In this document: positions 6,330 through 13,899 of the stretch, piece by piece
Layout: each line of letters opens with the position of its first letter
Numbering within the stretch: position 1 is the first letter of the stretch
The notes under the pieces: generated by a model
What the model was told of the DNA's origin: nothing
The model's input: only the letters and a program-made list of their open reading frames with translations
The model's database searches: none
DNA from: Chromatiaceae bacterium
GTDB lineage: Bacteria; Pseudomonadota; Gammaproteobacteria; Chromatiales; Chromatiaceae
Assembly: GCA_028277465.1 (NCBI GenBank)
Contig: JANQGF010000270.1
Span: forward strand, 1-36,222
DNA: 36,222 bases
Direction: 5' to 3'
Translations under genes and position numbers: made by a program

Positions 6330-7163
6330 ATGTCGAAGGCGGGTCGCTGGGCGATGCTCATTGCCCCTCTCTTGTGGGTGTCGGCCCAGGGGAACACCCA
6401 AATCCCCGACGGTCTCACTTATGACCAGGCCCGCTGGCATCCATTGCATTTCAAACCGGCGAGCGAGACCGCCGCAGACTATCAATGTCTCGCTTGCCAC
6501 GCGGACATCCTGGAAAGGCGTGTTCGATCCGAGTCGCCCGCGGGCGTCAAGGCAAGCGAGGCGCTGGCCTGGTACGAGACGCTCGACACCTACGAGGGCG
6601 AGGAGGAGACCTTCCATCGCCGCCATCTGGTGACCAACTTTGCAATCCAGGTCATGGACCTCAAGTGCCGCACTTGTCACCTCGGCAACGATCCGCGAGA
6701 GGAGGCCGGGATGTCCCATGCCGGCGGGGACCCGACCCTGATCCAGCGCAAGCAGGTGGATCCCGAGATCTGTCACCTCTGCCACGGCCAGTTTCCTTAC
6801 GAACACATGGGTATCCCAGGTTCCTGGCTGGAGTACGGGCCGGCGTTCCAGAACAACTGCCTGCTCTGTCACATGATGTTCCGAACCAACCGGCACCAGG
6901 TCAACTATCTGAAGCCCCAGGCGATCGAGGCCCTGGCCAAAGAGAAGGAGGACGTCTGCTTCGGCTGTCATGGCGGCCGGCCCTGGTATCGCACCAGCTA
7001 TCCCTATCCACGTCACCCCTGGCCCGGCATGCCCGAGGCCGTGCCCGATTGGGCAAAGGATCGCCCAACCGTCTCGGAGCGCCGCTTCCTGATCGGCATC
7101 GTCCCGCCAGAGGAGCTACCCGCCGCGCCACCGAAGCAAGGCGCGGCCCTCCGCACAAGATGA
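6330..7163 (+). CDS. periplasmic pentaheme cytochrome c
   Basis: A 277-residue product. The ATG at 6330 has GGAGGG seven bases upstream. Residues 1-22 look like a signal peptide. Five CxxCH heme-attachment sites are present: CLACH (53-57), CRTCH (113-117), CHLCH (148-152), CLLCH (177-181) and CFGCH (210-214). Apart from the signal there is no membrane helix, so it should be soluble or only loosely attached in the periplasm. It is not an obvious NapC/NirT type, which keeps its N-terminal anchor. The gene ends 21 bp before the DmsA-like gene and no DmsC-type anchor subunit is encoded nearby. It is therefore the best candidate to exchange electrons with the molybdoenzyme and its ferredoxin subunit (inference). 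The direction of electron flow cannot be told from sequence. Confidence 0.9.
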   Translation: MSKAGRWAMLIAPLLWVSAQGNTQIPDGLTYDQARWHPLHFKPASETAADYQCLACHADILERRVRSESPAGVKASEALAWYETLDTYEGEEETFHRRHLVTNFAIQVMDLKCRTCHLGNDPREEAGMSHAGGDPTLIQRKQVDPEICHLCHGQFPYEHMGIPGSWLEYGPAFQNNCLLCHMMFRTNRHQVNYLKPQAIEALAKEKEDVCFGCHGGRPWYRTSYPYPRHPWPGMPEAVPDWAKDRPTVSERRFLIGIVPPEELPAAPPKQGAALRTR

Positions 7164-7184
7164 CCCACAGTAGGGTGAAGAGCC

Positions 7185-9767
7185 ATGAATCGCCGCGACG
7201 ACCTCTCCTTCCTGGACGCGCGCCTCAATCTCACACGCCGCAGCCTCCTGAAATCTGCCGCCGCCAGCGCCGCGGCGTTCGGCGCCGGCGGTCTGCTCAA
7301 GCTCGAGCCGGCGCGGGCCTTCTCCTACGAGCCCTACCCGCGAGACGACGCGCTCGAGACCGTCGTGACCAGTTGCGCACACAATTGCGGCTCGCGCCAT
7401 ATGCTGGTCGCGCACAAGCAGGGTGATGTCATCGTCCGCATCTCCACCGACGACGGGCGCTATCAGCGCGATGGATTCTTCGGCAAGGACACCGAGGAAG
7501 AGCCCCAGGTACGCGGCTGTCTGCGCGGACGCGCCTACCGCCAGCGGCTCTACTCGCCGGAGCGTCTACTCTATCCGATGGCGCGCGTCGGCAAGCGAGG
7601 CGAGGGCAAGTTCAAGCGCATCAGCTGGGACGAGGCACTCGAGCAGATCGCGAACAAGATGATCGAGATCAAGCAGAAGTATGGCTCCACCGCCCTGCTC
7701 GACCAGAGCTACGCGGGTGCCTCTTACGGCGTGCTGCACAAGTCCGATCAGATCGAGGGGCTGCTCGGCCGCCTTCTCGGCATGTTCAGCTGCCGCACCA
7801 CCTCCTGGTCGGTGCCCTCGTACCAGGGCACGACCGCCAGCTCACGCTGGACCTTCGGGACCATCGAGGACGGCAACGAGGACGATACCTTCGCCCACTC
7901 CAAACTGGTCATCATGTGGGGCTGGAACCCGGCTTACACCTTCCATGGCGGCAACACCTTCTATTATCTGCGCCTGGCCAAACAGAGGGGCTGCAAGTTC
8001 GTGCTCGTCGATCCCCAGTACACGGACTCGGCCGCTTGTTACGATGCCTGGTGGATCCCGATCAAGCCCAATACGGATGGCGCCATGTTGGCGGCGATGG
8101 CCCACTACATCTTCGTCAACGAGCTCCAGGATCAGGGCTTCATCGACCGCTTCTGTCAAGGCATGGATGCCGGGACCATGCCGGTTTGGGCCTCCGGGAG
8201 CTCGAATGGCCAGGAAAACTTCAAGGACTACATCCTGGGCGCCTATGACGGTCAGCCCAAGACGCCCGAGTGGGCTGCACCCATCTGCGGCGTCTCCCCG
8301 GAGGACATCCGCAAGCTCGCCCACCTCTATGCCACGACCAAGCCGGCGGCGCTCAAGGCCTCCTGGGCGCCCGGTCGCAATGCCTACGGCGAGCAGTACA
8401 ATCGGCTGGCGGCGGCCCTGCAGGCCATGACCGCCAATATCGGCAACCTGGGGGGATGCGCCGAGGGCGTCGGCAAGGCCTGGCACGCGGAGGCCGTCGC
8501 CTATCCCTACGATCAGTATGCCAACGTCTGGTTTGCCTCGATCAAGTCGGATCGATGGGCACATTGCGTGCTGAACTATCCCAATGTCGGCCGCGAAGAG
8601 GTCGGACTCTGGCCGCGCGAGGATCAGCTCGATGGCGTGATTCCAAACATCAAGGGGATCTTCTGGCAGGGCTCGGACTGGTTCAACCAGCTCACCAACA
8701 TCAACAAAGAGATCAAGGCCATCGACAAGCTCGAGCTGGTGGTCTGCATGGATTCCACCATCACCCCCTCCGGGCTCTATGCCGACATACTGCTCCCGGT
8801 GGCCACCCACTTCGAGCGTCACGACGTCGCACTGCCCTGGTACAAGGGGCATTATTACATCCATCGGCCCAAGGTCATCGAGCCCATGGGCGAGTCCAAG
8901 ACGGATTTCCAGATCTTCACCGAGCTGGCTTACCGAATCGGCTGGAAGACGGGCCTGGGCGACCGCTTCGGCAAGACCTACAACCCGAAGGCCGACCGCA
9001 GCTACTTCCTCGAACCCGACCCGGTCGACGAGGCCTATCTGCGGCAATGGTGGGAGGGCCGCGTCATGCGCCACCAGAAGGTGGACATGCCGTGGGAGGA
9101 GTTCAAGCAGCGGGGCATCTACAAGTTCAAGCTGGATCGGCCGCACGTCGCCTTTCAGGATCAGATCGAGAAGGGCAAGCCTTTCGCGACGCCATCGGGA
9201 AAGATCGAGATCCTCTCCTCGCAGCTGGCCCAGGTCACTGACTGGACTCGGACCATGTACGGCTATCACATCCCTTCCATTCCGAAATGGATCGAGCCCT
9301 GGGAGTCACTGAACAGCCCCCAGACCGCCAAGTATCCCTTCCATTTGATCTCACCGCACCCGCGCTGGCGGACGCACTCCATCTTCAACAACTGCAGCTG
9401 GCTGCGGGAGACCTACGAGCAGGAGGTCACCATCAATGCAGCGGATGCCGCCCGGCTGCGTATCCGCACCGGCGATACGGTCGAGCTGTGGAACGAGCGC
9501 GGGCGGGTCGTGGCTCCAGCCTATGTGACCGAGCGCTGCATGCCCGGGGTGCTGGTGCTGCATGAAGGGGCCTGGCTCGACCTCGACGACAACGGCGTGG
9601 ATCGCTCCGGCAACCCGGACATGCTGACACTGGACGAGCCCAGCCCGGCCGGGGCCTTCGCCTACAACACGGTTCTCTGCAACCTCCGCAAGACCGAACT
9701 GGAGCACAGACCCGGTTGGGACAGACTCGCGACCTCACGCTCGCACGTCTTCCGGCGTGAGCTCTGA
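7185..9767 (+). CDS. Tat-exported DmsA-like molybdopterin oxidoreductase
   Basis: An 860-residue catalytic subunit of the DMSO-reductase family. A twin-arginine signal (LTRRSLLKSAAA, Arg18-Arg19) ends near PARA45, so the enzyme is exported folded to the periplasm. The N-terminal cluster-binding region reads C64-x3-C68-x3-H72...C112 (then LRGR), so the third Cys of the DmsA motif is replaced by His. By recalled alignment with E. coli DmsA, Ser212 in VPSYQ matches the Mo-ligating Ser, placing it with DmsA-type enzymes. Other DmsA-like stretches include VDPQYTDSAA, ADILLPVATHFE, TPSGKIEI and the C-terminal MPGVLVLHEGAW. It is followed by DmsB-like and TorD-like genes. Likely substrates of the family are S- or N-oxides, or chalcogen or halogen oxyanions. 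The actual substrate and the direction of the reaction are unknown. Confidence 0.93.
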   Translation: MNRRDDLSFLDARLNLTRRSLLKSAAASAAAFGAGGLLKLEPARAFSYEPYPRDDALETVVTSCAHNCGSRHMLVAHKQGDVIVRISTDDGRYQRDGFFGKDTEEEPQVRGCLRGRAYRQRLYSPERLLYPMARVGKRGEGKFKRISWDEALEQIANKMIEIKQKYGSTALLDQSYAGASYGVLHKSDQIEGLLGRLLGMFSCRTTSWSVPSYQGTTASSRWTFGTIEDGNEDDTFAHSKLVIMWGWNPAYTFHGGNTFYYLRLAKQRGCKFVLVDPQYTDSAACYDAWWIPIKPNTDGAMLAAMAHYIFVNELQDQGFIDRFCQGMDAGTMPVWASGSSNGQENFKDYILGAYDGQPKTPEWAAPICGVSPEDIRKLAHLYATTKPAALKASWAPGRNAYGEQYNRLAAALQAMTANIGNLGGCAEGVGKAWHAEAVAYPYDQYANVWFASIKSDRWAHCVLNYPNVGREEVGLWPREDQLDGVIPNIKGIFWQGSDWFNQLTNINKEIKAIDKLELVVCMDSTITPSGLYADILLPVATHFERHDVALPWYKGHYYIHRPKVIEPMGESKTDFQIFTELAYRIGWKTGLGDRFGKTYNPKADRSYFLEPDPVDEAYLRQWWEGRVMRHQKVDMPWEEFKQRGIYKFKLDRPHVAFQDQIEKGKPFATPSGKIEILSSQLAQVTDWTRTMYGYHIPSIPKWIEPWESLNSPQTAKYPFHLISPHPRWRTHSIFNNCSWLRETYEQEVTINAADAARLRIRTGDTVELWNERGRVVAPAYVTERCMPGVLVLHEGAWLDLDDNGVDRSGNPDMLTLDEPSPAGAFAYNTVLCNLRKTELEHRPGWDRLATSRSHVFRREL

Positions 9768-9855
9768 ACCGCGTCCAGCGCACGGTTCAGCGCGACGCGA
9801 ATGACCGACGACACCAGCCAAGGTCGGCGGGCGATTCCAAGCGGAGACCGAATCC

Positions 9856-10524
9856 ATGGCTGAACAGAAAGACCAGGCGAAGATCAAGGAGGCGATCAAG
9901 CGCCGCAAGCGAGAGACCTATACCCCGGTGGTCCCGGACATGCAGCTCGGGTTCGTCCACCACAATGTCGATTGCATCGGCTGTCGCGCCTGTGAGATCG
10001 CCTGCAAGGACAAGAACGGCCTGCCACCTGGACCGCGGTTCCGGCGTGTCCTCTATATCGAGGGGGGGACCTATCCCGAGGTCTATGCCTACAAGGTCAA
10101 CCTCTCCTGCAACCACTGCGCGGAGCCCGCCTGTCTGCCGGCCTGCCCGACCGGGGCCATCTGGAAGCGCAAGGACAACGGGATCGTGGATATCGACTCG
10201 ACGCTCTGCATCGGCTGTCGACGCTGCGAAGCGACCTGCCCCTATGGTGCGCCCCAGTTCATCCCTGAGGAGAAGATCGTCTCCAAATGCAATCTATGCG
10301 TGGACGAGATCGAGGCGGGCCGCAAGCCCTACTGTGTGATGGCCTGCATGATGCGGGTGCTGGACATCGGCCCCATCGATCTGCTGGCCGAGAATCGCGT
10401 CCCCACGCCTGCCATCGGACCCAACGAGGAGCCGGTGCGCCTGGTCAAGGGTTTCGCGGATCCGGAGCTCACCAATCCCTCCATCCTCTTCGTGGCCCAC
10501 AGCAAGGGGAAGGTCGAAAGATGA
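9856..10524 (+). CDS. DmsB-like ferredoxin subunit with four [4Fe-4S] clusters
   Basis: A 222-residue protein preceded by GGAGA. It has sixteen cluster Cys in the usual four-group pattern: CIGCRACEIAC, CNHCAEPACLPAC, CIGCRRCEATC and CNLC...C...C. It begins without a signal peptide, as expected for a subunit that is carried through the Tat pore with the signal-bearing catalytic subunit. It would pass electrons between the molybdoenzyme and an outside partner, here probably the pentaheme cytochrome. It is separated from the catalytic gene by 88 bp and overlaps the next gene by ATGA. The C-terminal 35 or so residues after the last cluster group match no motif I know. Confidence 0.93.
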   Translation: MAEQKDQAKIKEAIKRRKRETYTPVVPDMQLGFVHHNVDCIGCRACEIACKDKNGLPPGPRFRRVLYIEGGTYPEVYAYKVNLSCNHCAEPACLPACPTGAIWKRKDNGIVDIDSTLCIGCRRCEATCPYGAPQFIPEEKIVSKCNLCVDEIEAGRKPYCVMACMMRVLDIGPIDLLAENRVPTPAIGPNEEPVRLVKGFADPELTNPSILFVAHSKGKVER

Positions 10525-11312
10525 CTGCCATCGCTCGCCAGATCCCGATCGCCGCCCCGACCATCGCGTCCTTCCGCAGGGCGGCCGCCGAGGACCTGCT
10601 CACCCTCGCGCTGCTACACGACCGGGAGTTGGACCGCGGGCTGGTCCTATCACTCTGGGAGCACTGCTACGAGGACTTCCTGGGGCTGCGTCTGCAAGGA
10701 AGGCGCGGCTCGGAGGCACTGGCACTGCTGCGCGAGGGCCTGACGGACCTGCCGACCGATTTGGGATCCGAGACCCTCGACCGGCTCGCCGCCGACTATG
10801 CAGACATCTACCTGACCTATGGGCTGCGGGCCTCGCCCTGCGAGTCGGTCTGGCTCGATCAGGACAACCTCAGGTTGCAGGCGCCCATGTTCCGGGTCCG
10901 CGACTGGTATCGGCGTCATGGCGTCACAGTCGAGGATTGGCGTAAGCGCAGCGACGACCACCTGGTCCATCAATTGCGTTTCCTATCCCATCTGATCGGC
11001 ACCGAGGGGGGACGAGTGGATCTCACCGAGGCGGCAGGCTTCATGGACGAGCATCTCCTGCAGTGGATCGACCGCTTCGCCGAGCGCGTGGTGTCCCGGT
11101 GCGCGACCCGCGTCTACGCGGGCCTGGCCCTCCTGACCGCAGCCTATCTCGATGAGCTTCGCGATCTCATCGCCGATCTACTCGGGACTCCCCGCCCACT
11201 CCCGGAAGCGCTCGCAACGCCGATCGCGCAGGAGACGTCGCCGGGACCTGCCCCCGGCCGGCACCGCGAGCTGGGCGCCTCCCACTTTCCGCAGGCGGTA
11301 CCCGGCTGGTAG
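10521..11312 (+). CDS. TorD/DmsD-family chaperone for the molybdoenzyme
   Basis: A 263-residue product starting at the ATG inside the ATGA overlap with the ferredoxin-subunit gene, so it is translationally coupled. TorD-family features are visible in the middle: YADIYLTYGLRASPCESVW, then PMFRVRDWYRRHGV, then the DDHLVHQLRFLSHLIG helix region. Such proteins bind the Tat signal of a partner molybdoenzyme in the cytoplasm, hold it until the cofactor is inserted and prevent early export. The partner should be the product of 7185-9767. The protein is longer than usual because of a Pro/Arg-rich C-terminal tail of about 40 residues with no clear fold. Confidence 0.88.
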   Translation: MTAIARQIPIAAPTIASFRRAAAEDLLTLALLHDRELDRGLVLSLWEHCYEDFLGLRLQGRRGSEALALLREGLTDLPTDLGSETLDRLAADYADIYLTYGLRASPCESVWLDQDNLRLQAPMFRVRDWYRRHGVTVEDWRKRSDDHLVHQLRFLSHLIGTEGGRVDLTEAAGFMDEHLLQWIDRFAERVVSRCATRVYAGLALLTAAYLDELRDLIADLLGTPRPLPEALATPIAQETSPGPAPGRHRELGASHFPQAVPGW

Positions 11313-11325
11313 CCCCGCGACCCCA

Positions 11326-12399
11326 ATGGCACTCCATCCCGGGAGGACCAAACCGCCAGATCTGCCGCTCCCGGAACTGGATGCGGCCCGGTGCGTCCAC
11401 TCGCACCTGGAGCAAGCGAGCTGCCATGCCTGCGTGGATCGATGCCCCAACGGCGCTTGGTTGTTGGACGATGAGCGGTTGGGTCTCGATTCGACCCGCT
11501 GCGACGGCTGTGGTCTCTGCGCGCCCGCCTGCCCCGAAGAGGCCATCGCGGAGACCTTTGTGCCGGTCCATTACGAGCTCGAGGGTCGCGGCAACGCCTT
11601 CGCTGCCTGTGTCCTCGCCGGCGTCCGGACGGATCGCGGGACGGCCCCGGAGGGGCTCCTGCCTTGTCTGCACGTTCTGGGGGTGCGCATACTCCTGAGG
11701 TTGCACCAAGCGGGCGTGCGGCGTCTCATGCTCTGCAGTGGCGACTGCGATTGCTGTCCGCGCGGAAGAGTCACCCGCATCGAGTCCTCGCTCGCGCAGG
11801 TCGAGGCATTACTTCGGGATCGGGGTCTCGATCCCTTGGAGGTCATCGCGCTCGAGCCGAAGGCGTGGGTGGTTCGCTTGGAGGCTGCCCGTGAACGACA
11901 CCAGCCGTCGGCACTCGGCCGGCGCAGCTTTCTGCGCGGCGTCCTCTCGGCCGCCACCGAGACGGCGAGCGAGCTCGCAGAGGGGATCGGTCGCCGTCGG
12001 CCGGCCAGCACCCCGCCGGGCCGATTGGTCCCGCGCCCGGCCGGCAGCGGACTGCGGCTTCACGCCCCGCGGATCCAAGCCGAGCGCTGCACCGGCTGCG
12101 ACGCCTGTGTCCGTCTCTGCCCCCACGAGGTCATTCGGGTCGAGGCGCAGGCCTATCGCTTCGCCCCGGACGACTGCACTGGGTGCGGCATCTGCACCGA
12201 TGTCTGCGCCTCAAGCGCGATCTCGATCCGCCGGCTGGACCCCTCCCCTCCAAACCGGGTCCAGCTCTACCCCGGCCGGTGCGCGGCCTGTGGGATCGCC
12301 TTCCACCTGCCGCGGCCGAGAAGCGGCTCGGCAAGGGACCTCTGCCCCATCTGTGCACGAACGAACCACCATCAGCGGCTCTTTCAGCGGTTCTCTTAA
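11326..12399 (+). CDS. multi-cluster iron-sulfur protein with internal RRSFLRG motif
   Basis: A 357-residue product if translation starts at the ATG at 11326; no clear ribosome binding site is seen and the frame is open further upstream, so the start is tentative. The N-terminal third has two ferredoxin groups (C33-x2-C-x3-CP and CDGCGLCAPACP at 59-70). A middle stretch contains a CSGDCDCCPRG motif (137-147). Residues 198-210 read LGRRSFLRGVLSA, which resembles a Tat motif but is far inside the protein. Two more [4Fe-4S] groups follow (CTGCDACVRLC, CTGCGICTDVC), then CAAC...CPIC, a zinc-ribbon-like pair. It looks like an N-terminal ferredoxin module joined to a NapF/NapG-like module. It follows the TorD gene by 13 bp, so a role in assembly or electron supply for the molybdoenzyme is inferred. 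Confidence 0.8.
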   Translation: MALHPGRTKPPDLPLPELDAARCVHSHLEQASCHACVDRCPNGAWLLDDERLGLDSTRCDGCGLCAPACPEEAIAETFVPVHYELEGRGNAFAACVLAGVRTDRGTAPEGLLPCLHVLGVRILLRLHQAGVRRLMLCSGDCDCCPRGRVTRIESSLAQVEALLRDRGLDPLEVIALEPKAWVVRLEAARERHQPSALGRRSFLRGVLSAATETASELAEGIGRRRPASTPPGRLVPRPAGSGLRLHAPRIQAERCTGCDACVRLCPHEVIRVEAQAYRFAPDDCTGCGICTDVCASSAISIRRLDPSPPNRVQLYPGRCAACGIAFHLPRPRSGSARDLCPICARTNHHQRLFQRFS

Positions 12400-13100
12400 T
12401 GCCGGAGCTCCGCCAGACGGTCGAGAATGCCGAACAAGGCCCCGTGGATCCGCGCATAATCGTGCGCATCGGCCGCCAGCATGCGCTCGGCACTCTGGAC
12501 AGAGGTCGATCGAGGCTCGATCTCCTCGGCACAGTGGGCAAGGAGGTCGGCGACACCCTCGGGCGTGGATTCCAGGTGGCACTGCAACCCGAGCACCCGC
12601 CCATCGTAGAGGAAGACCTGTTGACTGCAGGCCGCGCTACGGGCCAGATGGATGGCGCCCGGGGGGAGTTCGAAGGTATCGCCGTGCCAGTGGAAGACCT
12701 GGATCCGGTCGGGCAGGAAGCCCAGCACGGACGAGGATCGCCCCGCCTCGGTCAGTTCGATCGGGAACCAGCCGATCTCTCGTTCCGGATTGGGATGGAC
12801 CGCCGCACCCAGTGCATGGGCGATCAACTGGGCGCCGAGACAGATGCCGACGACCGTCTTGCCGGCAGCGATCGCCTCGCCGAGGAAACGCTTCTCGGCG
12901 GCGAGCCAAGGGTGCTCGGCCTCGTCGTGGACACCCATGGGGCCACCCATGACGATCAGCCAGTCGAAGTCGGTCGGGCGGGGTAACCCCTGCCCTTCGA
13001 AGACCGGGGTCAGGCTCAGCGTATCGCCACGCCGCCGCGCCCAGTCGGCGATCACGGCGGACCCTTCGAACGGGACATGGGTAAGACAGTGAATCCGCAT
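12396..13100 (-). CDS. class-I glutamine amidotransferase (GMP-synthase-like)
   Basis: A 234-residue stand-alone amidotransferase domain. The nucleophile Cys87 sits in GICLGAQ, and the His-Glu pair is in QCHLES near residue 182. The oxyanion-loop region reads VMGGPMGVHDE. Proteins like this are often annotated as type-1 glutamine amidotransferases or as gamma-glutamyl peptidase relatives; the substrate cannot be told. The ATG at 13100 (MRIHCLTH) starts the conserved domain; a longer upstream start adds 12 residues. It lies 22 bp downstream of the Nudix gene, so the two may share a transcript. It converges on and overlaps the iron-sulfur gene by four bases at the stop codons. Confidence 0.86.
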   Translation of the reverse strand: MRIHCLTHVPFEGSAVIADWARRRGDTLSLTPVFEGQGLPRPTDFDWLIVMGGPMGVHDEAEHPWLAAEKRFLGEAIAAGKTVVGICLGAQLIAHALGAAVHPNPEREIGWFPIELTEAGRSSSVLGFLPDRIQVFHWHGDTFELPPGAIHLARSAACSQQVFLYDGRVLGLQCHLESTPEGVADLLAHCAEEIEPRSTSVQSAERMLAADAHDYARIHGALFGILDRLAELRH

Positions 13101-13122
13101 TAGGCGATTGACAGAAATCGCC

Positions 13123-13689
13123 TTAGCAGCCCGCATCCTCCGACATGAATTCGACCGCGCTCCTGATCAAGGCACCGGCGCGATAGAGGCCCACCAGGGT
13201 CTTGGCATCCGTGATGGTCCCGTCGTTGCACCAGTCCAATGCCTGTCCGAGCGGAAGCCAATGGATCTCGATCACCTCGCCATCCTCGTGCTCGTGCGGC
13301 TGACGACTCAGGCCGCGCGCGAGCCACAGATGAATCACCTCGGTGAAGATACCGGGCGAGCTGTGCATGGATCCCAGGTCGGCCCAATCGGAGGCCTGCA
13401 AACCGGCCTCCTCGGAGAGCTCGCGGCTGGCGGTGTCGAACGGCGATTCACCCGGGTCGATCCGACCAGCCGGCAGCTCCCACAGCCAACCACTGCCGGC
13501 ATGACGGTACTGGCGCAGCAGACAGACTCGGTCTTGGTCGTCCAAGGCCACCGTCGCGGCCCCACCAGGATGGTGTACGATCTCGAGCTCCACTTGGCCG
13601 CCGTTGGGAAGCTCCACCGTCTCCAGTGCCACCTCAATCACCCGCCCCGGGTAGATCGGCTCGCGTTTCACAATTTGGCCTTCACTCAT
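13123..13689 (-). CDS. Nudix hydrolase, ADP-ribose pyrophosphatase type
   Basis: A 188-residue product. The ATG at 13689 has GAGGAGATAGC just upstream, better than longer starts. The Nudix box fits GX5EX7REUXEEXGU exactly, from GRIDPGE through REL to EEAGL. The LRQYRHAGSGWLWELPAGR run before the box is typical of the ADP-ribose pyrophosphatase (NudF-like) branch, which cleaves ADP-ribose to AMP and ribose-5-phosphate in the cytoplasm. The N-terminal strands (IVKREPIYPGRVIEVALETVELPNG) also fit that branch. The exact substrate is an inference from the branch. Confidence 0.88.
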   Translation of the reverse strand: MSEGQIVKREPIYPGRVIEVALETVELPNGGQVELEIVHHPGGAATVALDDQDRVCLLRQYRHAGSGWLWELPAGRIDPGESPFDTASRELSEEAGLQASDWADLGSMHSSPGIFTEVIHLWLARGLSRQPHEHEDGEVIEIHWLPLGQALDWCNDGTITDAKTLVGLYRAGALIRSAVEFMSEDAGC

Positions 13690-13815
13690 CGCTATCTCCT
13701 CATGACAGTTCGGCCCAGCATTGGGTACCCGTCCGATCCGCGAACAGCCTAGGAGCCTGAACCCAGCGGATCGAGACGCGGCCCCAGGCGACGCCGGCGG
13801 CCCAGGCGGCCCGGC

Positions 13816-13845
13816 TTGGAAGCCGCATTCGAGTGGCTCTAAACT
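13816..13845 (+). promoter_or_regulatory. candidate sigma-70 promoter for putP
   Basis: TTGGAA and TAAACT are separated by 18 bp, about 55 bp before the proposed TTG start of the symporter gene. Both hexamers match consensus in four of six positions. The 210-bp divergent gap 13690-13899 must also hold the leftward promoter of the Nudix gene, which I could not place. Confidence 0.35.
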
Positions 13846-13899
13846 AGCGACCCGGGCCGGATTCGACAAGCAGGATTGGTCTCAACGCCAGGAGCAGGT

